Below, one piece after another: positions 23,403 to 33,656 of a DNA stretch of 64,000 nucleotides. How positions within the stretch are numbered: position 1 is the first letter of the stretch; every line of letters starts with the position of its first letter. Made by a program: the position numbers and the translations under genes. The notes beneath the pieces are model-generated. The model ran no database searches and was not told where the DNA came from. It saw only the letters and a list, made by a program, of their open reading frames with translations. The stretch comes from Tricholoma matsutake (Eukaryota; Basidiomycota; Agaricomycetes; Agaricales; Tricholomataceae). The stretch lies in NCBI GenBank assembly GCA_026075535.2, contig AP026540.1, positions 12,834,001 to 12,898,000 of the forward strand. Reading direction: 5' to 3'.

Positions 23403-24520
23403 TTCTCTGAAAATTTCTTCCCCCTCATGCACGTATCACATCCATCCACCTATTCCAATACATATTTAGAAATTCTGGGCCACCGATAATTTCTCATTAC
23501 TAATTCCAATGTCTTCCATCTTCCTGGGTGTCCAGCAGTCGGTGTATTATGATGTAACCAGATGGTCTCCCTTTGCAAATCCTGATCCTTCAGTACATAC
23601 ACCTTCCCTTGGAGTAACACCAACCCTTGCTCCTCTGCCCATTCATCTCCTTTAATATTACCCTTCTTCTCTCCCTTCAGAGCTTTCATGGCTTCCACTA
23701 CTTCATCGTCCATCTCTGAACATTGTCTAATTTTAGACAACATTTCTGTTTCCAAGCTATCTATTAATAGATGCCCTTGATGCATAGTGCAAATGCAAAA
23801 GTATTCGGGTTTGAGTAAGGTAACATTTTTATTGTCCTCCTCCATCCCCCTTTTGTGATCAATACATCTGGATAATGCATCTGCTTTCCTCATTAAGCTT
23901 CCCACTTTGTGGACCAAGTGAAAATTAAAATGTGACAGGAATAGCACCCAACATGCTTGCTGGCAGTTTAGTTTTTGGCTGACATGAAGTATTGCAGATT
24001 TTGATGATCCATCCAGATTTCAATCTGATGTGGATGTCCCTCCAAATAATGTCTCCATGCCTCCAATGATTGTATTATACCCAACATCTCTTTGTCATGC
24101 ACATCATAATTCCTCTCCACATCATTCAACTCTCAGGACAAATATGCACAAGGATGCCATTTGTCATCTTCACACAGCATTGATAATACTGCTCCAGTAG
24201 CAAAGTCAGATGCATCTGATTCCACTTGTAAGGGGCACATGAAATCTACTGGAGTCTGGGGCCAATATTGGTCCCTCCACAAACTTCCTCCTCAACTCCT
24301 CAAATGCTGTCTGCTGCTGCTCCCCCATCACATAAGGTTATGTAAGGGTGCAGAAATTTTGGAAAATTATGCACAAAGTGACAATAATAATTTGCGAGTC
24401 CCAAGAAGGCTTGAACCTCCTTGATGTGGGTGGGCGCAGGCCAGTCAGTGATCACCTGTACCTTGATCGGGTCCATCTTAATTCCATCAGGGCCAATCAA
24501 TGATCCTAGGAACTTGATCT
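23403..24520 (-). pseudogene. Gypsy A RNase H and integrase zinc-binding region
   Basis: Read on -, FLGSLIGPDGIKMDPIKVQ and AFLGLANYYCHFVHNFPKF (24520-24360) are the RT connection typical of Ty3/Gypsy. RNase H follows, degraded (24330-23950), then DALSRCIDHKRGMEEDN and the integrase zinc region (HHNTPTAGHPGRWKTLELV near 23545). It joins the integrase half at 17681 once element B is removed. The block is frame-broken. Confidence 0.75.
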
Positions 24521-24530
24521 CACTTGCACC

Positions 24531-26268
24531 TGTTAGGAAACAGTCCCATTACCTAATAAATTTTAATTTTAATTTTATTACATCGAATTATGCTACATTA
24601 TGCTGAATTACACTACACTTTACTAGCATGAGAATTTTATTTTGCACACATCAATATGTATGCGCATGTATGAGTGTGTCGGTAGCTAGGCAATAGCATG
24701 GGTACTCCTGCAGGTACCCAGAGCTCTACCCATACCTGTACCTGCATGGGTAGCAACCCATGGACCCACAGATTGGTACACAGTGGGTACACATGGGTGT
24801 TGGTCCCTGCACAGGTTTCACCCAGTATATAAATTATTCTATCTAATCTAATAAATATGTAATTACACAAAGAACCACCCCACCCTGCATTTGTGAGCGA
24901 GAGGGGGGTGGTGGTTGTAACTGTCCCCTTCCATTACCCTTCATTGTTGGCTGCTAGCACCCGCAATCCACCCCACGAGCAGTGGCTCACAGGGCTGGGG
25001 GTGGGTGCTGGGTCATTCCCCATCGTTGGGCACACCTGGTGGGTCTACCCCTCGCCATCATTCATCATCGTTGTTCCACTCCCTCGCCATTGTTCCCCCT
25101 TGCCGTTGTTTCCCCCTTTGCCATTATTCCCCCTCTGTGCATCACCATCATCTGTCATTGTTGTTCCCCTCCCTCACTGTTGTTCTTAGGCAATGGCCAT
25201 TGTGGTCCTGTCATTGTTGTTCCGCCATTGTTCCCTCCTCCCCATGTCGTCCCGCAGCAACGTCGTCTGGTCCTGGTCCTTGTCCTGGCCATTGTGGTCA
25301 TGTCATCATTGTTTTCTGTTGTTGTTGTTGTCCTACCCCCCTGGTTCATCATTGAGCACCCGTGATCCACCCTGCAAGCAGGGGCTTGCAGTGGTGTGTG
25401 GCAGGTGCTCAGCTTCATTGTCCTGTTGCTGTTGTTGTTGTTGTCATCAGTAGTTCTAGTTAGTACCTAAGAGAGATTGTTAGTAACAAAAGAACAAAAT
25501 GAGAAGAAGGAAAAACTTACCAATGACATCTCTTGGGCCTTTTTTGCTTTTGTTGTCGTTGCTGTGTTGTCCCATCCTTGTCATTGTTATACATTGTCAA
25601 TCTGGGTTGCTTCATCCCACTGAGCCACCCCATGAGCAGAGGCTCGTGGCAGTGGCAGGGTGGGTTTGTTGTCATCATCAGATCTAGTAAGTAGTAAATA
25701 AAATGGAAGGAAGAAAACTTACATATGGCAAATAACACGTCAACAATCAACAAAGACACAACGTGCACAACAAGACCAAACAGTCTGTGTGCATCCTGGG
25801 GATATAAACCCAGGCATTTCTAACAATTAAGCTGGGTTCACCCCCATTTTATTTTTAATATGTAGTTATATAGTTATATAGTTTTTATAGATTACTAGGC
25901 ACTAAGTAATAAGTATTAGACTTCAAAGTAAGGACTCCCTCTTGGTGATGGGTAGGACGTGGGTCATGGGTTATGATTTCATGACCCATACCCATACCCA
26001 TGCTATTGCCTATCAGTAGCAACAATGTACAATATATGTAACATAGTATATAAACCTTGAATACACACCTGGGGGACCCCAGTTGTGTTCTCTTAGGTAT
26101 TCCACCTACACTTGTGGTGCAAAATCCCTTTCTCAACCAACTCATCTATTAATAACCCCTCACATCAAAACCATCAATTTCCCCATCATGCATGCGCATC
26201 CTGCCCCCTTCTTGTAGAGAGAACCTGCACAGTCTTAGCTAGCAGATAGTGGGTGTCACCCTGATACA
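24531..26268 (+). repeat. Inverted LTR of the Gypsy A family, split by a hAT-like insert
   Basis: Excluding 24687-26020, the sequence is an LTR of the same family as 16066-16467 but in the opposite orientation (TGTTAGGAAACAG... to ...CACCCTGATACA). It lies in the RT region of Gypsy A, between ETGEV and SEIKFLG. No internal coding is attached, so it is best read as a solo LTR. A clean target duplication is not evident: CACTT occurs on both sides, but 5 nt from the left edge. Confidence 0.7.
24687..26012. mobile_element. hAT-like non-autonomous element C
   Basis: 1326 bp bounded by a perfect 18-bp terminal inverted repeat TAGGCAATAGCATGGGTA and flanked by an 8-bp duplication with one difference (TCGGTAGC at 24679-24686, TCAGTAGC at 26013-26020). 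It splits the solo LTR precisely. The interior is GT/CA-rich with no transposase. It repeats the hairpin motif (CCACGAGCAGTGGCTC near 24974, GCAAGCAGGGGCTTGC near 25372, ATGAGCAGAGGCTCGT near 25630). On - it holds intron-like modules with GTAAGT donors (near 25520 and 25722). Confidence 0.88.
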
Positions 26269-26472
26269 CACTTCTCCAGTTTCAAAAATAGCTAATCTCC
26301 ATAACACCTCCTGCACTATCGCCTCATGATTTTCTCCATCCTCTGTAAATATCAGAATGTCATCAATGAATATTATTATGACACCTTTGTCAATTATGTC
26401 CTTGAAAACATATTTTGTAAAGTCAGGGGACTATTGGTCATTTTGAAAAACATGACAAGCAGCTCAAAGGAT

Positions 26473-28198
26473 TAGTGTTCGAAGGTCCGGTTCAGTCCAG
26501 TTTTTGGACCTTGATCACCGGCAACTGCAACCGCAACCAGTTGTGACTGCACACTTAATTTTAGGCAACTAAACTGAATGGGGTACAACTGGTTCATGTC
26601 GGTCTGGTTGTTGTACCCCAATGATTTAAACTGGTCTTACACAAGACTGGTCAAGACCAGTTGAGACTGGTTGGGTACTCGGTTGAGACCAGTCTTTCAG
26701 TACTAATATTTACCTACTTAGTAATTTAATTATGTATATTAAATAAAATCAATACATTTGCACCCTGCAAGCAGGTGCTCGCAGCAGTGGGATGTTGCTA
26801 ATAGAAAGACAAAAAGGAAAAAAAATGACCAAATAACAAAAGAATGAAGAGAAAAAAAGAAAAAAAAAGGAAACACCCCACGGCCTCACATTTGTAGTGA
26901 GAGTGGGGCGTTGTACATTGTTTGTTCCCCAGTACTCATTGTCGGCCTCATCGTTCATTGTATCCCCCATTCACATTGTCCCTGCATTGTCATTTGTTGT
27001 ATCATTCACATTGTCCCTGCATTGTCATTTGTTGTTGTCCCCAGGTTGTCATTTGTTGTGTGTTGTGCCTTCATCATTGTTCATGTTGTTGTTTCCCAGC
27101 CCCATCATCAGCACCTCCATCTCCCCCTACGAGCAGTGGCTCACAGGCAGGGTGGTGGTGCTGTGTGATGTGGCACCTGTCTTGGTCCAGGAATGAGAGT
27201 CGGAGTCGAGACCCATTGCCACCCTGCGAGCAGAGGCTCGCAGCAGTGGTGTAGGGTAGGTGGTGGCTCGCAGGGGCAATGGAGGGGAAGTGATGTTGTC
27301 ATTGTTATTGAACCTAAAACAGAAATGAAGTTGGTTAGTAAAAAAAAACAATGATAAGGCACATACCCAGGGCCCAAACAATGCTTGTCGTCAATTGGGC
27401 ACTCTGCACTCATTCATTTGTGGTTGCAAAGTTCAGAGCTAGGCGGCATCACCCCCATTGGTGTTGGTGGTGTCGCTCCTGTTGTGTGACATGGCATCGG
27501 CCATGGCTAGAAACACAACCCATTGCCACCCTGCGAGCTTCTGCTCACAGGTGCAGTGTAGGGCATAGCATTGTTGGTATCCATAGCAAAAGACAAGAAC
27601 CTAAAAAGAATAACAAACAGTTACTAAGTAGAAGTAGTAAAGAAAAAAAAACACACCCTACAGCCCAAACAACAGACTAGCATCGTTTGGGCCTCTTGCT
27701 CTGTGTTCATTCATTTGTTTGTGGGCTTGTGGTCTCAGCATGGGTGTGGACAGAACTGAAGTGATTGTGGTGTTGTGGGAATAGTCTAAACAGTGGTGCC
27801 ACTTTTTTTTTTGGCAGTGCAAGCATGACCAAATGGTCTGTGCACAGCCACAGGTATATAAGCACTCATGAAACAAGTATCTATTCCCCCAGGCTTGTTC
27901 AATTGCCCATTACAAAGTAGGTTAAATGTAGTTACATAGTGACAATAGTACTTATATTAGTTCTTTTACTTTTAATGTATGTACTATTAGTTATGATGTA
28001 TTATATGGGTAGAAGACCAGTTGCAACTGATTGCAAGCAGTTTTCTAATGGTTTTGTAATATTTTTAAAATGAGGCAACCAGCAACCCAACCGTGTTCAA
28101 AATTGTGCAACCACAACCAATGGTCCAGTTGCAATCAGTTCAGTTCAGTTCAGTTTCAGTCATTTTTTTGGTCCAGTCAACCAGACCTTTAAACACTA
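26473..28198. mobile_element. Complete non-autonomous hAT-like element B
   Basis: 1726 bp with imperfect terminal inverted repeats (TAGTGTTCGAAGGTCCGG on the left, TAGTGTTTAAAGGTCTGG on the complement of the right end) and a perfect 8-bp target duplication CAAAGGAT (26465-26472 and 28199-28206). An 8-bp duplication and TAGTG ends are hAT hallmarks. It interrupts Gypsy A RT. The interior carries the hairpin motif (near 26762, 27127, 27225 and 27528), intron-like modules and a small spliced open frame, but no transposase. It is the reference copy for the split element at 5110-9022. Confidence 0.92.
27127..27413 (-). CDS. Small spliced open frame inside hAT-like element B, unknown
   Basis: From ATG at 27413, exon 1 (27367-27413) ends at a GTATGT donor. 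The intron 27314-27366 has a TACTAAC branch site and a TTTTAG acceptor. Exon 2 runs to a stop at 27127, giving 77 residues in frame (starts MSAECPIDDKHCLGPG; Thr/Ser/Pro-rich; contains RASARRVAMG). No domain is recognised. The hairpin motif of the element lies within exon 2. In copy A the matching first exon reads MNAECPIN and then stops, so conservation as a protein is doubtful. It may be a structured non-coding transcript. Confidence 0.25.
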
Positions 28199-28530
28199 CA
28201 AAGGATCCTCAATGCATGGCAAATCCAGCCTTCCACTCATCTCCTTTCCTTATTTGTAGGTTATTGTATCCCCATCATAGATCCAATTTTGTGGAGACTT
28301 TGGCCTTTCCCACCTTGTCAATTATTTCTGAGATCAAGGGTAGGGGGTATGCATTCTTCACTGTCCACTTATTCAGATACCTATAATCTGTACACACCTC
28401 TTTCTCTGATCTTTCTTTGTCACAAAGAATATTGGTGATGTCTGTGGTGATTTCAAAGGTTGTATGTATTCTTCAGCACAAATCCTGGCTTCATCTTGAT
28501 CCCATGATCCCATGGCTTCCACACTGGAAT

Positions 28531-30990
28531 TCACTCAGACTCCTTCTTCTGAAAGACTGACAGATATTCATGATATGCATTTGGTACCCACTCCTCCACT
28601 GGCTTCTCCACCTTCACTACATTTCTATCCCATGACTGTCCTCCATGAATTCCTCTAAAGGTTTGCTTCTGCTCTTCCTTCTTGATCATGATCAGAAATG
28701 CCCCATTTGGTATTTCCTCATCCTTCACTTCCTCCATTGTAACAGAATACTTCCTTGGACATTCTTTCTCTTTCTTTTCCTTCTTCTCCTTTTTCACCTT
28801 CCTCCCATACACATTACATTCCTTAGGACAATGAGTCATTTGTATTTTCCCAGTCTTCCAATCAATTTCAGGATTATGCTTGCATAGCCATGGACATCCT
28901 ATTATTAGATTGGTCTCCCCAAGATCACATACTTCAAATACGGCTTGTTCCTGATGCCCCTGATACCTTAGTACCATGGTCACCTCCTCCTTAATGGTTC
29001 CTCCATGATTAACTGTTCCATCAATATTATACACCATTATCGGTTGTGATAGCTTGCATGTGCTAATACTGTTTCTGGTAATTAAGGACCAATTAATAAA
29101 TAATCCTGTAGCACCACTATCGAGCAATGCCTCCACATCAATCACTGCATTTGTGTCCACTGTCTTCAATCCTACAGTCAAGGTGATTTCAAGTTCTATT
29201 TGTGCAGAGCAAATAAAGAATTTAGGGGTTTTCAGAAATAATACTATGCAATTTTCTTCATCATGTGACTCACATGGTTGTACTCCTCATTGATTTCCTT
29301 TTCTGGTTTGCTCTGGGTTTCCTTGGATACTAATACATTGTAACAATTCTGGGTCACCAATGGGGAAACCTTCACTGGGACTCTTCCACAAAATTCTTCT
29401 GCATGCCTTCCTCCTGCTTCACTTCCTCAATTGTAGCTTCCTTAATCTTTCTCTTCTGCCTGCAACTCCTAGAAATGTGTCCTAACTGCCCACAGTTAAA
29501 ACATCTAAGTGGGGCTCATCTCCCCACTTGATCAACCTCCATAGCGTCTGGTGCTGCTGACTCTGCAACAATAGGTGTCACTGCCATGGCCAGTGGCTGT
29601 GGCCTCGGAGTTTGCACCTAAGGCACCCTTCCTTTCTTGGACTTTCCTCCTGATGGCTTTCCAAATTTACTACTTCCATACATCAACTTCAATTCTGCCT
29701 GTTCCTGCTGATATTGCTGATCAAGGTGCATCGCCCAATTATACCACTTGTCCAACTTCTATGGCATAGAAGGTAGTTGGTAGATAGACTTGAACAAAGA
29801 GGGATTTAATCCTGCTTTCAAAAATTCTACCAATGTGGCTTCTCCCATGTCTGTTTGCAAAGCTTCCACTTTGAACTGCAAAATAAATTCACCCGCTGTT
29901 AGGGAACCTTGGCACATGGTTTTTAATTTGGCATTGGCTGTCACCTTCAGGTTAGGGTCCCAAAACTGTGCCTCCAATCTCTCCAAAAATTCCTTGAAAG
30001 TCACAAATGGTTTATTTCCCATGGCAATTTGATTAATAACCTCATTTCTCCAGAATTGTGCTTCCCCCCCCCCTGGATATATGAGAGAGCAAACATTATC
30101 ATAGACTCAGCTGTACAAAACTCTGGCTTCCTCCCATGGATGTACAATACTATAGAGCTGATGAAGGATTTTGTATTTTGCATGGTACCATCAAAGATTT
30201 GTGGGGGTGCACACTTAGGTAAGCATGCTTTTCCATTTTCAGACTTCTCCACTGTCTGCACATCATCCGGTGACACCCACTCCACCATCTCCTCCATCTC
30301 ATCTAGGGCACGGCATGGGTATGGGTAACACCATGTGTTTCCAGTCACAGGTATGCACGGGTATGGGATTGCCATACCCGGGCAACACTGTACCCTTTTC
30401 CATGGTGTTATGGGTATGTGCGGGTATGCACCCAGATTTTGGTCAGGTGAGTGATCATCTGTGTTGAGATTTCAACTTTTTAATGACATATCACAGGAAA
30501 AACCCCCTGTGATGAGATCGCACATCTTTTTCAGCAAATTTCTATCAAATATCATGAAAAATAACAGTAAAAAATGCAGGGGTGCTTTTTGATGACATAT
30601 CATGGGTTTACCCCCCACGAGAAGATGCAAACATCTTTTTCAGCAATTTCCTATCAAATATAATGAAAAATATCAATACCCATGAATAACCACAGGTAAC
30701 CCACAAGAACCCATGGTAACACCATACCCCTACCCATGCAGGTACAGTGTTCACGGGTATGGGTAGGGGTATAAGAAAATATACCCGAGGGTTACCCATG
30801 CCGTGCCCTAATCTCATCATCTCTGTCTACTGTCATCTCAGGCTGTACTTCTGCTTGTCTGAGCTGTGATGCTGCCAACACTGACACTAATTGCAACACT
30901 TGTGCTGTAAGCACATCAATCTTCACCTCTAGTGCTGGTGCGGGAATGGGATTAGGACCAGGATTAGAAGTTGGTGGTTTGGACATAATG
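28531..30990 (-). pseudogene. Gypsy A Gag and protease, split by a hAT-like element
   Basis: Read on -, Gag starts at 30986 (MSKPPTSNPGPNPIPAPAL). It is interrupted at 30810-30304, then resumes (DEMEEMVEWVSPDDVQTV) and continues after a frameshift (FKEFLERLEAQFWDPN, 29985). The CCHC knuckle CFNCGQLGHISRSC lies near 29490. The protease block 29181-28531 holds ALLDSGATGLFI (near 29115), an aspartic protease active site of the DSG type, with the flap-like LGETNLIIGCPWL. Frameshifts separate knuckle and protease. These products would build the particle and mature the polyprotein. Confidence 0.8.
30304..30810. mobile_element. hAT-like MITE D (507 bp)
   Basis: Bounded by a perfect 18-bp terminal inverted repeat TAGGGCACGGCATGGGTA and a perfect 8-bp duplication ATCTCATC (30296-30303 and 30811-30818). 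It interrupts Gypsy A Gag. Its termini differ from those of element C (24687-26012) at only a few positions, so the two belong to related families. Internally it has a direct repeat of about 110 bp (CATCTTTTTCAGCAA at about 30524 and again at about 30631) and GGGTATG-rich ends. Confidence 0.9.
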
Positions 30991-31330
30991 GGTAGATCTG
31001 TGATGAATCACTTTTTTGGCTAAGGTGCCTGATCTTGGAGTTATCGCTGAATTCAGCTTGTAACTAAAATAGTCATCCAAATAGAGTAATGTAAATTGTA
31101 ACTAAACCAGATCCAATTGGTTGTCTGGTTGCAGCTGTCCTAATGATGAACACTGCACAGTCGCAATGTAAGGTGAGGCCTGGCATTGGCTTATGAAAGA
31201 GAAGTAGATTATGTATATACAAGTACTTCCAGCTCATGCCAAAAGGATGAGTAATCAGATGTGGTGCAATGAAACAATGATGTATGCACAAGTAAGAGAC
31301 GGCACACTGATATGGGGAGTCATGTTCTTC

Positions 31331-31722
31331 TGTTAGGGTGACACCTACTATCTGCTAGCTAAGACTGTGCGGGTTCTCTCTACAAGAAGGGGGTGGGATG
31401 TGCACGCATGATGGGGAAATTGATGGTTTTGATGTGAGGGGTTATTAATAGATGAGTTGGTTGAGAAAGGTGTTTTGCACCACAAGTGTAGGTGGAATAC
31501 CTAAGAGAACACAACTGGGGTCCCCTAGGTCTGTATGCAAGGTTTATATACTATGTTACATATGTTGCTACTGATGTGCTCATACATGCGGGTATATATT
31601 GATGCACACAAAATAAAATTCTCACACTGGCAAAGGGTAGCATAATTCAGCGTAATGTAGTGTAATCCGATGTAATAAAATAAAAATGAAATTTTATTAG
31701 GTAATGGGGCTGTTTCCTAACA
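31331..31722 (-). repeat. 5' LTR of Gypsy A
   Basis: 392 bp, TGTTAGGGTGACACC...GTTTCCTAACA on the + strand. Same family and orientation as 16066-16467. The roughly 340 bp between it and the Gag start is untranslated leader with no other feature. Confidence 0.85.
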
Positions 31723-31832
31723 AATATAGTCATGCTTCAACAGCACATTGCAGGAAATACATGCATGCATTCATGAACCTAGCTATGATATACGGATGCT
31801 GTTAATGAGCAAGAAAGATTTGCAATGTGAGA

Positions 31833-32194
31833 TGTTGAGATCTGCTGCACTGTGAATACACATTTCGACACTGTTTGATGCAGTGTGTTATTTATAGCAC
31901 ACTTTGTGATGCATACATTCCCCTTATCAATTATCCCTTTATCACATCCCTTTCTTCTATATACCATTGTCATACTCACAGTATATATATCAGACATAGT
32001 AGACACATACACCTCAGTCCATTATACACAGACTGAGGTGAGTAGATATTATTTCATTGATCACTTACAGTTACTCACTATACCACTTGTAGATTGATTA
32101 CTCGTGTATTCTAGGTATAGTAGTAACTCTAATAACAGTCCATTATACACAGACTGAGATTGATTACTTGTGTATTCTAGGTTGGATCTCTACA
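31833..32194 (+). repeat. 5' LTR of copia-2
   Basis: About 362 bp, from TGTTGAGATCTGC to GGATCTCTACA. It is followed at once by GGTTATGGGCCAC, the same primer-binding site sequence found after the copia-1 LTR. It shares the ACTGAGGTGAGTA segment with that LTR but has diverged substantially. Confidence 0.75.
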
Positions 32195-32207
32195 GGTTAT
32201 GGGCCAC
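32195..32207 (+). promoter_or_regulatory. Primer-binding site of copia-2
   Basis: GGTTATGGGCCAC lies directly after the LTR and is identical to the segment after the copia-1 LTR (33458-33470). It is the expected place for tRNA priming of minus-strand DNA. Confidence 0.6.
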
Positions 32208-32416
32208 TTCTGTCATGAGTAGTGACGATAGATATCCCTCCTAGCCACTTGACAATTTTGCACTTCATCATTTTTTTTTTGATTGATCGGCGGTGCAATC
32301 ATTATCTTATCTTATCATGCATGCGCTGACAAATTGGGCGTGTTCCATCTCTTTGTGCCATACTCTCATCTTCCCCCATCCCATTTGCCAATTCTTACTT
32401 TCTACCTTGTCCAATC

Positions 32417-33103
32417 ATGACTGTACCCCCAGAAAATAATCCCCCCTCTGTTTCTCTTATATGACTCTCTATGCAATATTCTGGGGACAAGCTCAACAAG
32501 CTCAAGTCCAACTACAAAGACTGGAGCGAGGACATTACCATTGCCTTGTCTCTGAATGGGTTATTCAAATACATCATGGGTGATGTGGAGCAGCCTCCGG
32601 ATACTGAGCCACAGGCTTTGTCTAATTGGATGGCAAATTCCCATTTAGCATACATTTTCCTTGCCTCTGGAGTGGCGCCTTCAGAGTGCTCTTTCTTGAA
32701 TCCCTCGAAGTCTGCTAAAGAAACCTGGGAAAGTATCCGCAAATGTCACCAGAAGGAAGGGCCTGTCAGGCAAGTCACTTTATTGCAACAGGCACTTACT
32801 ATTCAGTGCACAAAGGAAACACCTCTCCCAGAGACAGCTGAGCACATCTGCATGCTTATTGAGTGAGTGTTCACTATGGGTACCATTACCTCTGATCTAC
32901 TGTGTTGTATTGCACTCCTCAACTCTCTCTCTTCCCATGCTTGTTCCATCATATCCTGCGACATTCAGTGTCTGCACCATATACTTCCAAGGATATTTGC
33001 CTTTTCTTGGAGAGTGAACAGTCCCTCCTGGAGAATGATGCACAAAATAATTCATCTTCCCTTGCACTTGCTGCGACCTCCAGGCCAGCAAAATTATCTG
33101 GGT
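32417..33103 (+). pseudogene. copia-2 Gag, N-terminal part
   Basis: Start ATG at 32417 (MTVPPENNPPSVSLI). A TGA follows, then QYSGDKLNKLKSNYKDWSED, a UBN2-type Gag start almost parallel to copia-1 (QYSGEKLDKLKSNYKEWCEE). A TGA after HICMLIE and a frameshift near 32940 break it further. It ends KLSGSI at the CCATC insertion point of copia-1. Confidence 0.8.
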
Positions 33104-33108
33104 CCATC

Positions 33109-33457
33109 TGTTGAGATATACACCATGAACAGGTATTGTCATATCCGATGATGCGTTCATTTGATCCCATCACTGACATCCCTTTATGGCATGTCGGCAT
33201 TATCAACAAGTCTTTTGGCACGTCCCCTTTATACTCGTCTTTTGGTTACCTTTATGACTCCTAGTATATATACCCCACAATATTAGTTAGACACCTCAGT
33301 CAATTATACATCGACTGAGGTGAGTAATGTTCCATAGAACCTTACATACAGAATTATTAATAGTACCGTAGTCTATTCTTATCTAGGTACTATTTGCTCA
33401 TATACAGTCAATTATACATCGACTGAGTCTATTCTTATCTAGGATTGATTCTCTACA
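33109..33457 (+). repeat. 5' LTR of copia-1
   Basis: 349 bp, TGTTGAGATATACACC to GATTCTCTACA. It contains two copies of an AGTCAATTATACATCGACTGAG-like segment, near 33298 and 33406. Confidence 0.93.
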
Positions 33458-33470
33458 GGTTATGGGCCAC
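33458..33470 (+). promoter_or_regulatory. Primer-binding site of copia-1
   Basis: GGTTATGGGCCAC starts directly at the LTR edge and is shared with copia-2. It is placed as expected for a Copia tRNA primer site. Confidence 0.6.
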
Positions 33471-33656
33471 TCCTGTCACTTTTAAGCGATGGTAGACAAT
33501 CTCCTAGCCACTCGACGTTTTACTCTATGTCATATTTTCAATCGAAATTCTGATCACTATCCCATTTCGGATCACAGATTGCCCTTTGCATTCAACCCCT
33601 AGCAGACGGTCTCTTGCTCCTCGAACCTCAATTTTCTTTCTCTATCTATACCCAAC

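Larger units (their letters stand above)
26269..28530 (-). pseudogene. Gypsy A reverse transcriptase, split by a hAT-like element
   Basis: From 28450 to 28207 on - the frame reads VSTKLDLWWGYNNLQIRKGD..AGFAMH. After the insertion it resumes at 26472 with GSFELLVMFFKMTNSP and DKGVIIIFIDDILIFTEDGE, which holds the RT catalytic IDD (26395-26360). This matches the Ty3/Gypsy RT palm. The interruption is the element at 26473-28198, flanked by CAAAGGAT. A few stops (for example TGA after AGFAMH) add to the damage. Confidence 0.8.
16066..31722 (-). mobile_element. Old Ty3/Gypsy retrotransposon A (minus strand), heavily interrupted
   Basis: LTRs of one family lie at 16066-16467 (3') and 31331-31722 (5'), in the same orientation and about 88-90% identical by eye. 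Between them, read on -, are Gag with a CCHC knuckle, protease, reverse transcriptase, RNase H and integrase, in Ty3/Gypsy order. Four later insertions break it: element B (17682-23397), an inverted solo LTR (24531-26268, itself split), and hAT-like elements at 26473-28198 and 30304-30810. The outer flanks (GCTAA left, AATAT right) do not match, so either a copy lost its duplication or two elements recombined. Confidence 0.75.

Noticed and set aside
24893..25453. Several open frames rich in Cys, Ser and Pro in element C
   Set aside because: They are by-products of CCATTGTT-type repeats. No start context, domain or conservation supports them.
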